NCBI RefSeq assembly: GCF_025426255.1
Contig: NZ_CP104861.1
Location: 1,860,001 to 1,924,000, forward strand
Source: Pseudomonas fragi
GTDB lineage: Bacteria; Pseudomonadota; Gammaproteobacteria; Pseudomonadales; Pseudomonadaceae
Direction of reading: 5' to 3'
Length of the DNA: 64,000 nt
Shown here: positions 18,575-26,799 of the stretch, in pieces
Layout: each line of letters begins with the position of its first letter
Position numbering within the stretch: the stretch's first letter is position 1
Program-made: the position numbers and the translations under genes
Notes under the pieces: model-generated
Databases searched by the model: none
The model's input: the letters and a program-made list of their open reading frames with translations, nothing else
What the model was told of the DNA's origin: nothing

Positions 18575-19084
18575 ATGACTATCTCTCTGTACGCTGCTTC
18601 CATCCCTGTGTTCAAGCAAATGCTCAACGCCCTGAGCGGTGTTCTGACCAAGGCTGAAGCTCATGCAACCGCCAAGAACATCGACCCGAGCGTGTTTTTG
18701 CAAGCGCGTCTGGCACCGGACATGTTCCCGCTGGTACGTCAGGTGCAAATCGCAGTTGATTTTGCCAAGGGTGTGTCGGCCCGTCTGGCTGAAATCGAAT
18801 TGCCGAAGTATGACGACAGCGAAGTGACCTTCGCCGATCTGCAAGCGCTGATCAGCAAAGTGCTGGCATTTGTTGATTCGATCAAGCCTGAGCAAATCGA
18901 CGGCAAGGAAGGTATCGAAATCATCACCCGTCAGGGCACGCCGAAAGAGAAACGCTTCACCGGCCAAGCTTACCTGCTGACCTACGGCTTGCCACAGTTC
19001 TTCTTCCACGTGACCACTGCTTACGCGATCCTGCGCCACAACGGCGTTGAAGTCGGCAAGCGTGACTACATGGGCGCTTTCTAA
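18575..19084 (+). CDS. DUF1993 family protein
   Basis: A 169-residue soluble protein matching the DUF1993 family: starts MTISLYAASIPVFKQMLNALSG and has the conserved core LAPDMFPLVRQVQIAVDFAKG and the C-terminal PQFFFHVTTAYAILRHNGVEVGKRDYMG. The fold is of the DinB-like four-helix type and the biochemical role is not established. The ATG at 18575 is the start of conservation; the same frame runs open upstream only because it is antisense to the MFS gene. Divergently transcribed from the MFS gene. Confidence 0.85.
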   Translation: MTISLYAASIPVFKQMLNALSGVLTKAEAHATAKNIDPSVFLQARLAPDMFPLVRQVQIAVDFAKGVSARLAEIELPKYDDSEVTFADLQALISKVLAFVDSIKPEQIDGKEGIEIITRQGTPKEKRFTGQAYLLTYGLPQFFFHVTTAYAILRHNGVEVGKRDYMGAF

Positions 19085-19092
19085 GCAAGCCC

Positions 19093-19124
19093 TCTGTGGG
19101 AGCGGGTAAGTCCGGCTCCCACAG
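19093..19124. repeat. REP-type palindrome (ctgtgggagc class)
   Basis: CTGTGGGAGC ... GGCTCCCACAG between the convergent DUF1993 gene and sstT. It may also act as a bidirectional transcription end. Confidence 0.7.
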
Positions 19125-19139
19125 ATTTGGTTGGTTGTC

Positions 19140-20372
19140 TTAGCTCTGTTGCACAGCCTTGTCTTGCTGGGCCATGCACGCAGCAGCCGTAAACAGTACA
19201 TCAGTGGATGAGTTGAGCGCGGTTTCGGCCGAATCTTGCAGGATGCCGATGATGAAGCCCACAGCTACCACTTGCATCGCAATCTCGCTCGGGATGCCAA
19301 ACAGGCTGCACGCCAACGGGATCAACAGCAGCGACCCGCCCGCCACGCCCGATGCGCCGCACGCGCATATGGCTGCCACGACACTCAGCAAAATGGCTGT
19401 CGGTATATCGACCGCAATTCCCAGCGTATGCACGGCTGCCAGGCTCAATACCGTAATGGTGATCGCCGCGCCTGCCATATTGATAGTGGCACCCAGCGGG
19501 ATGGATACCGAGTAGGTGTCTTCATGCAGACCCAAACGCTCGCTCAACGCCATGTTCACTGGAATATTGGCCGCCGAACTGCGGGTGAAGAACGCGGTAA
19601 TCCCGCTCTCGCGCAGGCACAGGAACACCAGCGGGTACGGGTTGCGACGCAGCTTCCAGAACACGATCAGCGGGTTGACCACCAGTGCCACAAAGAGCAT
19701 GCAGCCAATCAGCACGGTGAGCAGGTGCAGGTAGCCCAGCAACGCGCCGAAGCCCGAAGTGGCTAGGGTTGAAGCCACCAGGCCGAAAATACCCAGCGGT
19801 GCAAAACGGATGACCACACGCACAATCAGGGTGACGCCGTTGGACAGGTCGCTGAGCACGGTGCGAGTGGCGTCGCCAGCATGGCGAATGGCAATCCCCA
19901 TCCCGATAGCCCACGCCAGAATGCCGATAAAGTTGGCGTTGATCAGCGCGTTGACCGGGTTATCCACCACACTCAATAACAGGCTTTGCAACACTTCGCT
20001 GATACCACCCGGCGCTGCAATGGCGATGTCTTCGGTGACCAGTACCAGGCTCGATGGAAACAACATGCTGGCGATAACGGCCACTACGGCAGCGGCAAAG
20101 GTGCCGAACAGGTAGAGCACCAGGATCGGGCGGATATGGGTTTCTTGTCCGTGTTTATGGTTGGCAATCGATGCCATGACCAGGACAAATACCAGAATCG
20201 GTGCCACGGCTTTCAAGGCGCTGACGAACACCTTGCCGATAAAGGCCACCGAAAGCGCAGCCGCAGGTGCAAGCCAGGCCAGCAAAATACCGGCGATCAG
20301 ACCGATCACGATCTGGGTCACCAGGCTGGTGCTCTTGAGCTTTTGCAGCAGGGTAGGTGGAGCGTCAGTCAT
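19140..20372 (-). CDS. sstT: Serine/threonine:sodium symporter
   Basis: A 410-residue inner-membrane transporter of the DAACS (glutamate-aspartate) superfamily. The N terminus ([26 protein letters not shown]) and the re-entrant serine-rich region [16 protein letters not shown] identify SstT. The late segment [21 protein letters not shown] also fits. Family role: Na+-coupled uptake of L-serine and L-threonine. It appears monocistronic; about 370 bp without a gene follow upstream. Confidence 0.93.
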   Translation of the reverse strand: MTDAPPTLLQKLKSTSLVTQIVIGLIAGILLAWLAPAAALSVAFIGKVFVSALKAVAPILVFVLVMASIANHKHGQETHIRPILVLYLFGTFAAAVVAVIASMLFPSSLVLVTEDIAIAAPGGISEVLQSLLLSVVDNPVNALINANFIGILAWAIGMGIAIRHAGDATRTVLSDLSNGVTLIVRVVIRFAPLGIFGLVASTLATSGFGALLGYLHLLTVLIGCMLFVALVVNPLIVFWKLRRNPYPLVFLCLRESGITAFFTRSSAANIPVNMALSERLGLHEDTYSVSIPLGATINMAGAAITITVLSLAAVHTLGIAVDIPTAILLSVVAAICACGASGVAGGSLLLIPLACSLFGIPSEIAMQVVAVGFIIGILQDSAETALNSSTDVLFTAAACMAQQDKAVQQS

Positions 20373-20738
20373 AGGGTTTTCTCTAGTTGTTCTGGGTGGT
20401 GCATTGAAAAACTATGGGGCGATCAGCAGCAAGCGGGCAGGCTGATCGACGCAAGTCGGCGGGGTTAAACGTTTTGATTAAAGCAGAGTCAGCGGCCGGG
20501 GCTGGTCTTGCGTGCTGAACACGTCTGTGTGACTAAAACCACGGCGGGGGGCGAACTTTAACATAGTGATGTAGGTGCATTCTTAAGCAGGGGCAATCTG
20601 CCACATCTCATGGCGGGCTTCTATCGAGGGTAACGTGGCTTCGCGTAGAAGCACTCTGTTACTATCACTCATCCCCATTCTTCTTCAAATCAGCGGGCCC
20701 CTGGGCTTTCGCTGGCCTCGTTGTCTCTGGAGTTATTC
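20373..20738. other. Intergenic region between divergent sstT and an MFS gene
   Basis: About 365 bp with no supportable gene. It must hold the promoters of both flanking genes, but no convincing -35/-10 pair or operator stood out. A Shine-Dalgarno-like CTGGAG lies just before 20739. Confidence 0.5.
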
Positions 20739-21902
20739 ATGCTGTTGCCCATCCTGCTGCTGTCTGCGGCCGGTTTTACCGTGCTCACTACCGAGTTCAT
20801 CATTGTCGGCCTGCTGCCGTCGATTGCCCGTGACCTTGAGGTCAGCGTGCCCCAGGCCGGTTTGCTGGTGACCCTGTTCGCCTTCACCGTAGCCGCCCTT
20901 GGGCCGTTTTTGACCGCGTACTTTGCGCGTTTTCCACGCAAGCGGCTGTTTATCACTATTTTGCTGATGTTCGCCTTCGCCAACACCGTGGCGGCGTTGG
21001 CGCCGAATATTTGGGTGATGGCATTTGCTCGACTGTTACCCGCGTTGGGTTTGCCGGTGTTCTGGGCCCTGGCCAGCGAAACAGCGGTAGACATCGTAGG
21101 CCCGGATTACGCCGGGCGGGCGATTGCCAAAATTGGTTTCGGAATTGTCTGTGCGACAGTATTTGGTATCCCTGTAGGCACCTTGATCTCCGATGCGTGG
21201 GGCTGGCGCAGTGCCTTCGGCATTCTGGCGGTGGTAGCACTGGCCAAGGCCTTGCTGCTGTGGATCTACTTGCCCACGACCCGAACGGTCAAGGAAGTCG
21301 TCACCCTGCGCTCACAATTTGGTTTGTTGCGCAGCCCGCTGATGATTGGCCATATCGTATTGTCGGTGCTGGTGTTTAGCGGCATGTTCACGGCTTACAC
21401 CTACCTGGCCGACATCCTTGAGCGGTTGGCGGGTTTTGACGGCACCCTGGTGGGTTGGTGTCTGATGGGTTTTGGTGCGGTCGGATTGATCGGCAACTCG
21501 TTGGGCGGACGCATGGTGGACCGTCATCCGCTGATTGCTTCGATGGTGTTTTGTGCCTTTATGATTGGCGGCCTGGTGGCGCTGGTGCCGAGTATTCACT
21601 CGACCCTGGGCCTTGCTGCGGCGATGGGCATTTGGGGTGTGACGCAGGCAGCGCTGTTTCTGGTCAGTCACGTGCGGTTGATGAAAGCCGCGCCCCATGC
21701 CCCGGCATTTGCTGCGTCGCTGAACATTGCCGGGGGCAATCTCGGGATTGGCCTGGGCGCGATGGTCGGTGGGCGCGTGATCGATAACTATGGTTTGGGC
21801 AGCCTGGGGTTCGTCGCCGCCGGGTTTATTCTGATAGCGATTCTGCTGGCGCTGTTGTTGATGTCCGCCAAGCCTCGCCCTGTGTGCGCTAACGCGGGGT
21901 AA
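20739..21902 (+). CDS. MFS efflux transporter, DHA1 (AraJ/sugar-efflux-like) family
   Basis: A 387-residue permease with 12 predicted helices. TTEFIIVGLLPSIARDLEVSVPQAGLLVTLFAFTVA is the typical start of DHA1 drug or sugar efflux proteins and ARFPRKRLF is the loop 2-3 motif. The ATG at 20739 follows CTGGAG; the TTG at 20721 is less likely. Its stop overlaps the end of the convergent LysR-type gene by 14 nt. Substrate unknown. Confidence 0.85.
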   Translation: MLLPILLLSAAGFTVLTTEFIIVGLLPSIARDLEVSVPQAGLLVTLFAFTVAALGPFLTAYFARFPRKRLFITILLMFAFANTVAALAPNIWVMAFARLLPALGLPVFWALASETAVDIVGPDYAGRAIAKIGFGIVCATVFGIPVGTLISDAWGWRSAFGILAVVALAKALLLWIYLPTTRTVKEVVTLRSQFGLLRSPLMIGHIVLSVLVFSGMFTAYTYLADILERLAGFDGTLVGWCLMGFGAVGLIGNSLGGRMVDRHPLIASMVFCAFMIGGLVALVPSIHSTLGLAAAMGIWGVTQAALFLVSHVRLMKAAPHAPAFAASLNIAGGNLGIGLGAMVGGRVIDNYGLGSLGFVAAGFILIAILLALLLMSAKPRPVCANAG

Positions 21903-22788
21903 ACAGCTCGCGCCTGGCTCCCTCGGTAATCGCAACGATGCCGGGGTGGCGGATTTTGCGTTCGACGGTGATGGCGTAAAACGATTCAGTGACCGCTTCG
22001 GTGTGACCGATCAGCTCAACGTCAAACTGGCGCATCACCTCCTGAGCAATCACGCTGGGGGCGATAAATACACCGATTCCGGATTGGCCGAAGGCCTGCA
22101 TCAGTGCGCTGTCATCAAATTCGCCCACGATCCGCGGTTGTATTTGCTGCTCGGCCAGCCAGCGCAGCAAGCGGCTGCGCAGTACGGTCTCGGGGCCAGG
22201 GATCAGCAGCGGGGCGCCTTGCAGGCAGTGCGGGAAGTTCTCGGTGTAGTCTTTGGCGAGTGCCGGGGCGGCAAAAAAGCTGATGCCGCACTCGCCCAGT
22301 TTTTGGCTAAAGCCTTTGATGTCGAGGTGAGAGGGCATGGGGCTGTCGGAAATCACCAGATCCAGACGCTGAATCGCAAGGTCCGCCAGTAGCCGATCGA
22401 GTTTGTCTTCACGACAGGTAATACGGATCGGCTCGTTCAGCTCCATGGTGGGTGCGATCAAGCGATACACAATCGACTTGGGCACCACATCGGCCACGCC
22501 AACCCGAAACAGAATTTGTTGCTCCTTGGGCGCCATGCGCAGCATGCTTTCCAGCTCGCTGCCGAGCTGAAAGATCTGCTCGGCATAGGGCAGCACCTGA
22601 CGCCCGGTTTCGGTTAACTCCAACTGGCGGCCGACCCGGCGAAACAATGGCAGGCCATAGGTATCTTCCAGCAGGCTGATTTGCCCGCTGATTGTCTGCG
22701 GCGTGAGATTGAGTTGTTCGCAGGCGCGAACGATACTGCCGGTTTTGGCAACGACCCAAAAGTAGTGAAGTTGGCGGTAATTAAGCAT
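21889..22788 (-). CDS. LysR-type transcriptional regulator, NhaR-like
   Basis: A 299-residue LTTR. The N-terminal winged helix MLNYRQLHYFWVVAKTGSIVRACEQLNLTPQTISGQISLLE, followed by LFRRVGRQLELTETG, is characteristic of the NhaR branch, which responds to sodium in enterobacteria. The C-terminal effector domain is complete. The ATG at 22788 starts the conserved sequence; the 32 upstream codons are not conserved. It converges on the MFS gene and is divergent from the lipoprotein and terC genes, any of which it might control. Confidence 0.87.
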   Translation of the reverse strand: MLNYRQLHYFWVVAKTGSIVRACEQLNLTPQTISGQISLLEDTYGLPLFRRVGRQLELTETGRQVLPYAEQIFQLGSELESMLRMAPKEQQILFRVGVADVVPKSIVYRLIAPTMELNEPIRITCREDKLDRLLADLAIQRLDLVISDSPMPSHLDIKGFSQKLGECGISFFAAPALAKDYTENFPHCLQGAPLLIPGPETVLRSRLLRWLAEQQIQPRIVGEFDDSALMQAFGQSGIGVFIAPSVIAQEVMRQFDVELIGHTEAVTESFYAITVERKIRHPGIVAITEGARRELFTPR

Positions 22789-22923
22789 CGGCGCATCAAC
22801 AGTTCGTAAAAACCGAAGTATAGCGCTTAAAAATACGAATTTTCCTGAAGTGTTTGATTCTCTAGAATCCCGCGTTATGCGCAAGCCACCCCGGTGGCCG
22901 TCGATTTAGAGAGGAAAGAGACC

Positions 22924-23163
22924 ATGAACATTAAAAAATCTGCTGTTGCCGTGTTGTTGGTGTCGGGCCTGGTGCTGATGAGCGGTTGCGATCAGGCAGA
23001 AAAAGCCGCCCAACAAATGTTGAGCAAAACCGCTGAGTCCGCCAAACAGGCGATTGATGACACGCACAAGGCGGCTGAACAGGCGCTCAGTGATGCCACT
23101 GGCGGGCTGGTTGAAAAAGAGCAGCCTGAACAAGAAAACAAAGACTCATCCAAAGCCATTTAA
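22924..23163 (+). CDS. Small lipoprotein, Ala/Lys/Gln-rich helical
   Basis: A 79-residue protein with signal peptide MNIKKSAVAVLLVSGLVLMSGC, whose lipobox LMSGC makes Cys22 the lipidated residue. The mature part is a single amphipathic helix rich in A, K, E and Q (AEKAAQQMLSKTAESAKQAI), as in Lpp-like or entericidin-like envelope proteins. GAGGAAAGAG precedes the ATG at 22924. It lies 30 nt before terC on the same strand. Function unknown. Confidence 0.8.
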   Translation: MNIKKSAVAVLLVSGLVLMSGCDQAEKAAQQMLSKTAESAKQAIDDTHKAAEQALSDATGGLVEKEQPEQENKDSSKAI

Positions 23164-23193
23164 CGCGTCCTACTGCAGAGTCCGAACACACCT

Positions 23194-23949
23194 ATGGAAT
23201 ATCTTTTACAACTGGCTGCCAGCCCCGCAGCCTGGGTTGCCTTGGCCACGTTGATCGTGATGGAAATCGTGCTGGGCATCGATAACCTGATCTTTATCTC
23301 GATTTTGACCAACAAACTGCCTGAGCAATACCGCACCAAGGCACGTCGTATCGGTATCGGCATGGCGCTGATTTTGCGCCTGGGTCTGCTGGGTACTATC
23401 GCCTACATTGTTCAGTTGACCACGCCAGTGTTTGAAGTGCTGGGCAAGGCCTTTTCGTGGAAGGACATGATTCTGATTGCCGGTGGTCTGTTCCTGGTAT
23501 GGAAAGCCACCAGTGAAATCCACCACAGCATGACCCCGCAACCGGAAGAAAAGACCGAGAGCGTGTCGTCGAAAGTAACCTTGGGTTTTGCGGCGGCCAT
23601 CGGGCAGATTTTGATGCTGGACCTGGTGTTCTCCATCGACAGCATCATTACCGCAGTCGGCATGACCGAACACTTGCCAATCATGGTGATTGCAGTAGTG
23701 GTCGCGGTAATGGTGATGTTGCTGGCTTCGGAGCCTCTGGCCAAATTCATCAATGACAACCCGACCGTGGTGATGCTGGCGCTGGCCTTCCTGATCATGA
23801 TCGGTATGACCCTGATCGCCGAAGGCTTCGGTGCCCATGTACCTAAAGGCTACGTGTATGCGGCGATGGCGTTCTCGGCCACTGTTGAAACACTCAACAT
23901 TGTGGCGCGCCAGATTCGGGAAAAACGCCAGGCTGCCCTGGTGAAGTAA
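23194..23949 (+). CDS. TerC family integral membrane protein
   Basis: A 251-residue TerC-domain protein with seven to eight helices. It contains the conserved [23 protein letters not shown] and [15 protein letters not shown] segments, whose Asp residues form the family metal-binding motif. TerC proteins are linked to tellurite resistance and to metal homeostasis or metal loading of exported proteins; the specific role here is unknown. A clear terminator follows. Confidence 0.88.
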   Translation: MEYLLQLAASPAAWVALATLIVMEIVLGIDNLIFISILTNKLPEQYRTKARRIGIGMALILRLGLLGTIAYIVQLTTPVFEVLGKAFSWKDMILIAGGLFLVWKATSEIHHSMTPQPEEKTESVSSKVTLGFAAAIGQILMLDLVFSIDSIITAVGMTEHLPIMVIAVVVAVMVMLLASEPLAKFINDNPTVVMLALAFLIMIGMTLIAEGFGAHVPKGYVYAAMAFSATVETLNIVARQIREKRQAALVK

Positions 23950-23965
23950 GCGCAAGTTACTGCTG

Positions 23966-24002
23966 AAAAGCCGTCCACCCTGTTTGGGGTGGGCGGCTTT
24001 TT
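23966..24002 (+). terminator. Rho-independent terminator after terC
   Basis: AAAAGCCGTCCACCC / GGGTGGGCGGCTTTT with a 6-nt loop (one G-U pair) and a T run. It could also serve the convergent small gene at 24005-24172 in the other direction. Confidence 0.88.
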
Positions 24003-24004
24003 GT

Positions 24005-24172
24005 TTAATGGGCGTTTGCTGCGCCAGCTACCGGTTTTTCAGGGGTGTCTTGCGGTTTTGGCTGCACCTGCGGGTGGTGATGGCGGCTAATGCGCATCAG
24101 GCCCCAGAGCATAGCGCCAGCGACAGTCAGCCAGCCGGTGATCAGCAGGACAATCGTGAGTATCGGGCTCAT
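24005..24172 (-). CDS. Small single-pass membrane protein (55 aa)
   Basis: A 55-residue ORF with one strong hydrophobic helix, SPILTIVLLITGWLTVAGAMLWGLM, followed by a basic, His- and Pro-rich tail (RISRHHHPQVQPKPQ). AAAGGAGG lies 7 nt before the ATG at 24172, a strong sign of translation. Shares the terminator region with terC. Function unknown. Confidence 0.68.
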   Translation of the reverse strand: MSPILTIVLLITGWLTVAGAMLWGLMRISRHHHPQVQPKPQDTPEKPVAGAANAH

Positions 24173-24396
24173 CAGTGCCTCCTTTGCCCCCAACGGGCTC
24201 AAACACACGCCAAGCAATGGACAGTCTAGCCTCAGCAGTGTTGCAGTCTATTGACCGAAGGTCGTGCTGGACTAACCATTTTGCTCTATCTCAACGATAG
24301 TGCTGTGGCTAAAGGCTATACCTCGTCCTGTTGGCACCCTATGATCGTCACCCTTGGCGGGCCTTATGGTCCGACACTCATTCAAGGCGAGGGAAT

Positions 24397-25074
24397 ATGC
24401 AGGGAGTGACTGGGTTGAGATCAGCGCGACTGTTGCTGACAGGGTTCCTGGTATTGGTGATGGCGGGATGCGCTAGTGTTGAGTCGCCGCAAATTCAGCG
24501 CTTGCCTGAACGGGTCGAGCTCAATGGCGTACCCTTTTTTCGCGGTAATGCCAATCAAGGCGGCCCGCAAACATTGGCCGGGATGCTCGGTGAGCAACGG
24601 GTCAGAATTACCCCGGGTCTTTTGATCAAACCGCTGAAGCTGCCGGGCGCCGAAGCTGCATTGCAAGGCAATATGGAGCAACTGGCTGCTGGCTACGGGT
24701 TGATGGTCTATCCGTTGGACTCATCGCTTTCTGCGCTCTTGACCCAAGTCGCTGCAGGCTATCCGGTCATGCTGCGTTTCAGCGACGGCACGCTCTGGTC
24801 CGAGCCGCGCTACGCGATGCTTGTAGGTTATAACCGCGCCAAGCGTACGGTAATGCTGCGTGCGGGCATGGAGCGGCGGCGACTGATGAACATCAACACG
24901 TTCGAGTCGTCCTGGAAAGATGCCGGAGGCTGGGCGGTACTGATCCTGTCGCCGACACAATTGCCGGCCAATGTCGACAAGGCGCGCTGGTTGAAAGCGG
25001 CTAATGACCTGTCCCGCTCGGGACAGGAGCAGGCCGGGGCCACCGCCATCAAGACCCTTGAATCCAATAAATAG
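24397..25074 (+). CDS. C39-peptidase-like lipoprotein lacking the catalytic Cys and His
   Basis: A 225-residue lipoprotein: signal peptide with lipobox VMAGC (Cys25), then a segment resembling the PA2778-type C39-like cysteine peptidases (GVPFF ... QxGPxTLA). Where such enzymes have QCGP this protein has QGGP (Gly55), and where they have HYA before V-GY it has RYAMLVGYN (Arg138). The fold therefore seems kept and the catalytic residues lost, suggesting a pseudo-enzyme or binding protein. GAGGGAAT precedes the ATG at 24397. Monocistronic. Confidence 0.7.
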   Translation: MQGVTGLRSARLLLTGFLVLVMAGCASVESPQIQRLPERVELNGVPFFRGNANQGGPQTLAGMLGEQRVRITPGLLIKPLKLPGAEAALQGNMEQLAAGYGLMVYPLDSSLSALLTQVAAGYPVMLRFSDGTLWSEPRYAMLVGYNRAKRTVMLRAGMERRRLMNINTFESSWKDAGGWAVLILSPTQLPANVDKARWLKAANDLSRSGQEQAGATAIKTLESNK

Positions 25075-25081
25075 ACAAACT

Positions 25082-25169
25082 CTGTGGGAGCGGGCTTGCT
25101 CGCGATGTAAACAACGCGGTTTCACTGAAGGATCGCGTCGCGCCTATCGTGAGCAAGCCCGTTCCCACA
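25082..25169. repeat. REP pair (ctgtgggagcggg class)
   Basis: Two inverted REP units: CTGTGGGAGCGGGCTTGCTCGCGAT at the left and the near complement ATCGTGAGCAAGCCCGTTCCCACA at the right, spaced by about 40 bp. It lies between two convergent genes. Confidence 0.78.
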
Positions 25170-25174
25170 ATGGG

Positions 25175-26458
25175 TTAAAACCCGAACTTGTCCCGCAGGC
25201 TGTAGTACCACGCGCCCAAAGCGGTCAGTGGTGTACGCAGCAGCTGTCCGCCGGGGAAAGGATAGTGCGGCAAGTCGGCAAACGCATCAAAGCGCTCTGC
25301 TTGGCCGCGCAAGGCCTCGGCCAGCACTTTGCCTGCCAGATGGGTGTAAGTCACTCCGTGACCGCTGCAACCCTGCGAGTAATAAATGTTGTCACCGATA
25401 CGGCCAACCTGAGGCAGGCGTGACAGCGTCAGCAGGAAGTTACCCGTCCATGCGTAGTCAATTTTCACGTCCTTGAGCTGCGGGAAAGCCTTGAGCATTT
25501 TTGGCCGGATAATCGCTTCAATGTTGGCCGGGTCCCGCGCGCCATACACCACGCCGCCGCCGAAGATCAGGCGCTTGTCGCCGGACAGGCGATAGTAGTC
25601 GAGCAGGTAGTTACAGTCTTCGACGCAGTAATCTTGCGGCAACAGGGTTTTGGCCAGTTCTTCGCTCAACGGTTCGGTGGTGATTACCTGAGTACCGCAC
25701 GGCATGGATTTGGACGCCAGTTCGGGTACCAGATTACCCAGATAAGCATTGCCCGCGACGATGATGAACTTGGCGCGCACCTTGCCTTGTGGTGTATGCA
25801 CCACAGGATTGGCACCGCGCTCAATCCGAATCGCCGGTGACTGCTCGTAAATCGTACCGCCCAGCGACTCAACGGCGGCGGCCTCGCCCAGCGCCAGATT
25901 CAGCGGGTGAATATGCCCGCCGCTCATGTCCAGCAGCCCCCCCTGATACTGATCGCAGTCCACAACCTCACGAATCCGGCGCTGATCCAGCAACTCCAGA
26001 TGCGTGTTGCCATAACGCTCCCAGAGCTTTTTTTGTGCTTCCAGATGGCCCATCTGCTTGGCGGTGATCGCTGCAAACACACCGCCGTCTTTCAAGTCGC
26101 ACTGGATCTGATACTTGGCCACGCGTTCACGAATGATCTTGGCGCCTTCAAAGGCCATCTGCCCCAGCAACTGCGCCTGCTTGGCCCCCACAGTGCGCTC
26201 GATCACATCTATATCGCGACTGTAACTATTAACGATCTGCCCGCCATTGCGTCCGGAAGCGCCGAACCCCACCTTTGCGGCTTCCAGCACAGTGACCTTG
26301 AAACCGGCCTCCAGCAAAAACAGCGCACTCGACAGCCCGGTATAGCCAGCGCCGATTACACAGACATCCGTCTCGACCTCACCCTGCAGGGCAGGGCGTT
26401 CAGGAGTCGGATTAGCTGAAGCCGCATAGTAGGACTGGGGATAGGGAGTGTTCGACAT
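25175..26458 (-). CDS. puuB: FAD-dependent amine oxidoreductase, gamma-glutamylputrescine oxidase type
   Basis: A 427-residue DAO-family flavoprotein. The FAD-binding Rossmann motif is DVCVIGAGYTGLSSALFL (about residues 31-48), and the flavin-contact motif GFGASGRNGGQI is the one shared by PuuB/OrdL proteins. The start MSNTPYPQSYYAASANPTP is typical. Family reaction: oxidative deamination of gamma-glutamyl-putrescine in putrescine breakdown. No other puu genes are adjacent, so the symbol is by similarity only. It runs divergently from the tRNA-Val gene. Confidence 0.85.
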   Translation of the reverse strand: MSNTPYPQSYYAASANPTPERPALQGEVETDVCVIGAGYTGLSSALFLLEAGFKVTVLEAAKVGFGASGRNGGQIVNSYSRDIDVIERTVGAKQAQLLGQMAFEGAKIIRERVAKYQIQCDLKDGGVFAAITAKQMGHLEAQKKLWERYGNTHLELLDQRRIREVVDCDQYQGGLLDMSGGHIHPLNLALGEAAAVESLGGTIYEQSPAIRIERGANPVVHTPQGKVRAKFIIVAGNAYLGNLVPELASKSMPCGTQVITTEPLSEELAKTLLPQDYCVEDCNYLLDYYRLSGDKRLIFGGGVVYGARDPANIEAIIRPKMLKAFPQLKDVKIDYAWTGNFLLTLSRLPQVGRIGDNIYYSQGCSGHGVTYTHLAGKVLAEALRGQAERFDAFADLPHYPFPGGQLLRTPLTALGAWYYSLRDKFGF

Positions 26459-26601
26459 TCTGCAGCCTCTGTTTTATATTTTTTACGAGTGCGACCGATG
26501 CTACCTGAGTTGAAATCCACCCGCCAGCTACCGGCGGATGAGCTTTTTTGCGGTGAAAATAAATAATTCGACTATTCATAGGGTTAGCTGCAAAAAAGGT
26601 G

Positions 26602-26629
26602 TTGACACCCCTCCGCAAATCTATAGAAT
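26602..26629 (+). promoter_or_regulatory. Promoter of tRNA-Val
   Basis: TTGACA (26602-26607), 16-bp spacer, TAGAAT (26624-26629), followed by a GC-rich stretch and the tRNA 14 nt later. Confidence 0.72.
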
Positions 26630-26642
26630 GCGACCCCACAGC

Positions 26643-26719
26643 AGGCACGTAGCTCAGTTGGTTAGAGCACCACCTTGACATGGTGGGGGTCGTTGGTTCG
26701 AGTCCAATCGCGCCTACCA
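26643..26719 (+). tRNA. tRNA-Val(GAC), island attachment site
   Basis: A 77-nt tRNA with encoded CCA. Anticodon stem CCACC/GGTGG around TTGACAT, anticodon GAC; T arm GTTGG-TTCGAGT-CCAAT. The acceptor 5' strand AGGCACG faces CGCGCCT, so six pairs form and one, A5-C68, is mismatched. Its 3' half from 26672 is repeated exactly at 31762, marking it as the integration target of a genomic island. Confidence 0.94.
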
Positions 26720-26799
26720 AACAAAATCCGCTCTGCTGGGCGGTCTAGAAGGGCTCACCGAAAGGTGGGCCCTTTTTTGTTGTCTGCGATTTGCAAAAC
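26672..26799 (+). repeat. Island attachment repeat, left copy (att)
   Basis: 128 bp covering the 3' 48 nt of tRNA-Val, its terminator and 27 nt beyond. Identical to 31762-31889. Similarity continues weakly for about 15 bp past the end. Confidence 0.92.
26751..26778 (+). terminator. Rho-independent terminator of tRNA-Val
   Basis: GGGCTCACC, loop GAAA, GGTGGGCCC, then TTTTTT. It lies within the duplicated attachment repeat; the second copy is at 31841-31868. Confidence 0.92.

Noticed and set aside
17897..19084. 395-codon plus-strand frame across the MFS gene and the DUF1993 gene
   Set aside because: Only the part from 18575 is protein-like (DUF1993); the rest is antisense to the MFS transporter.
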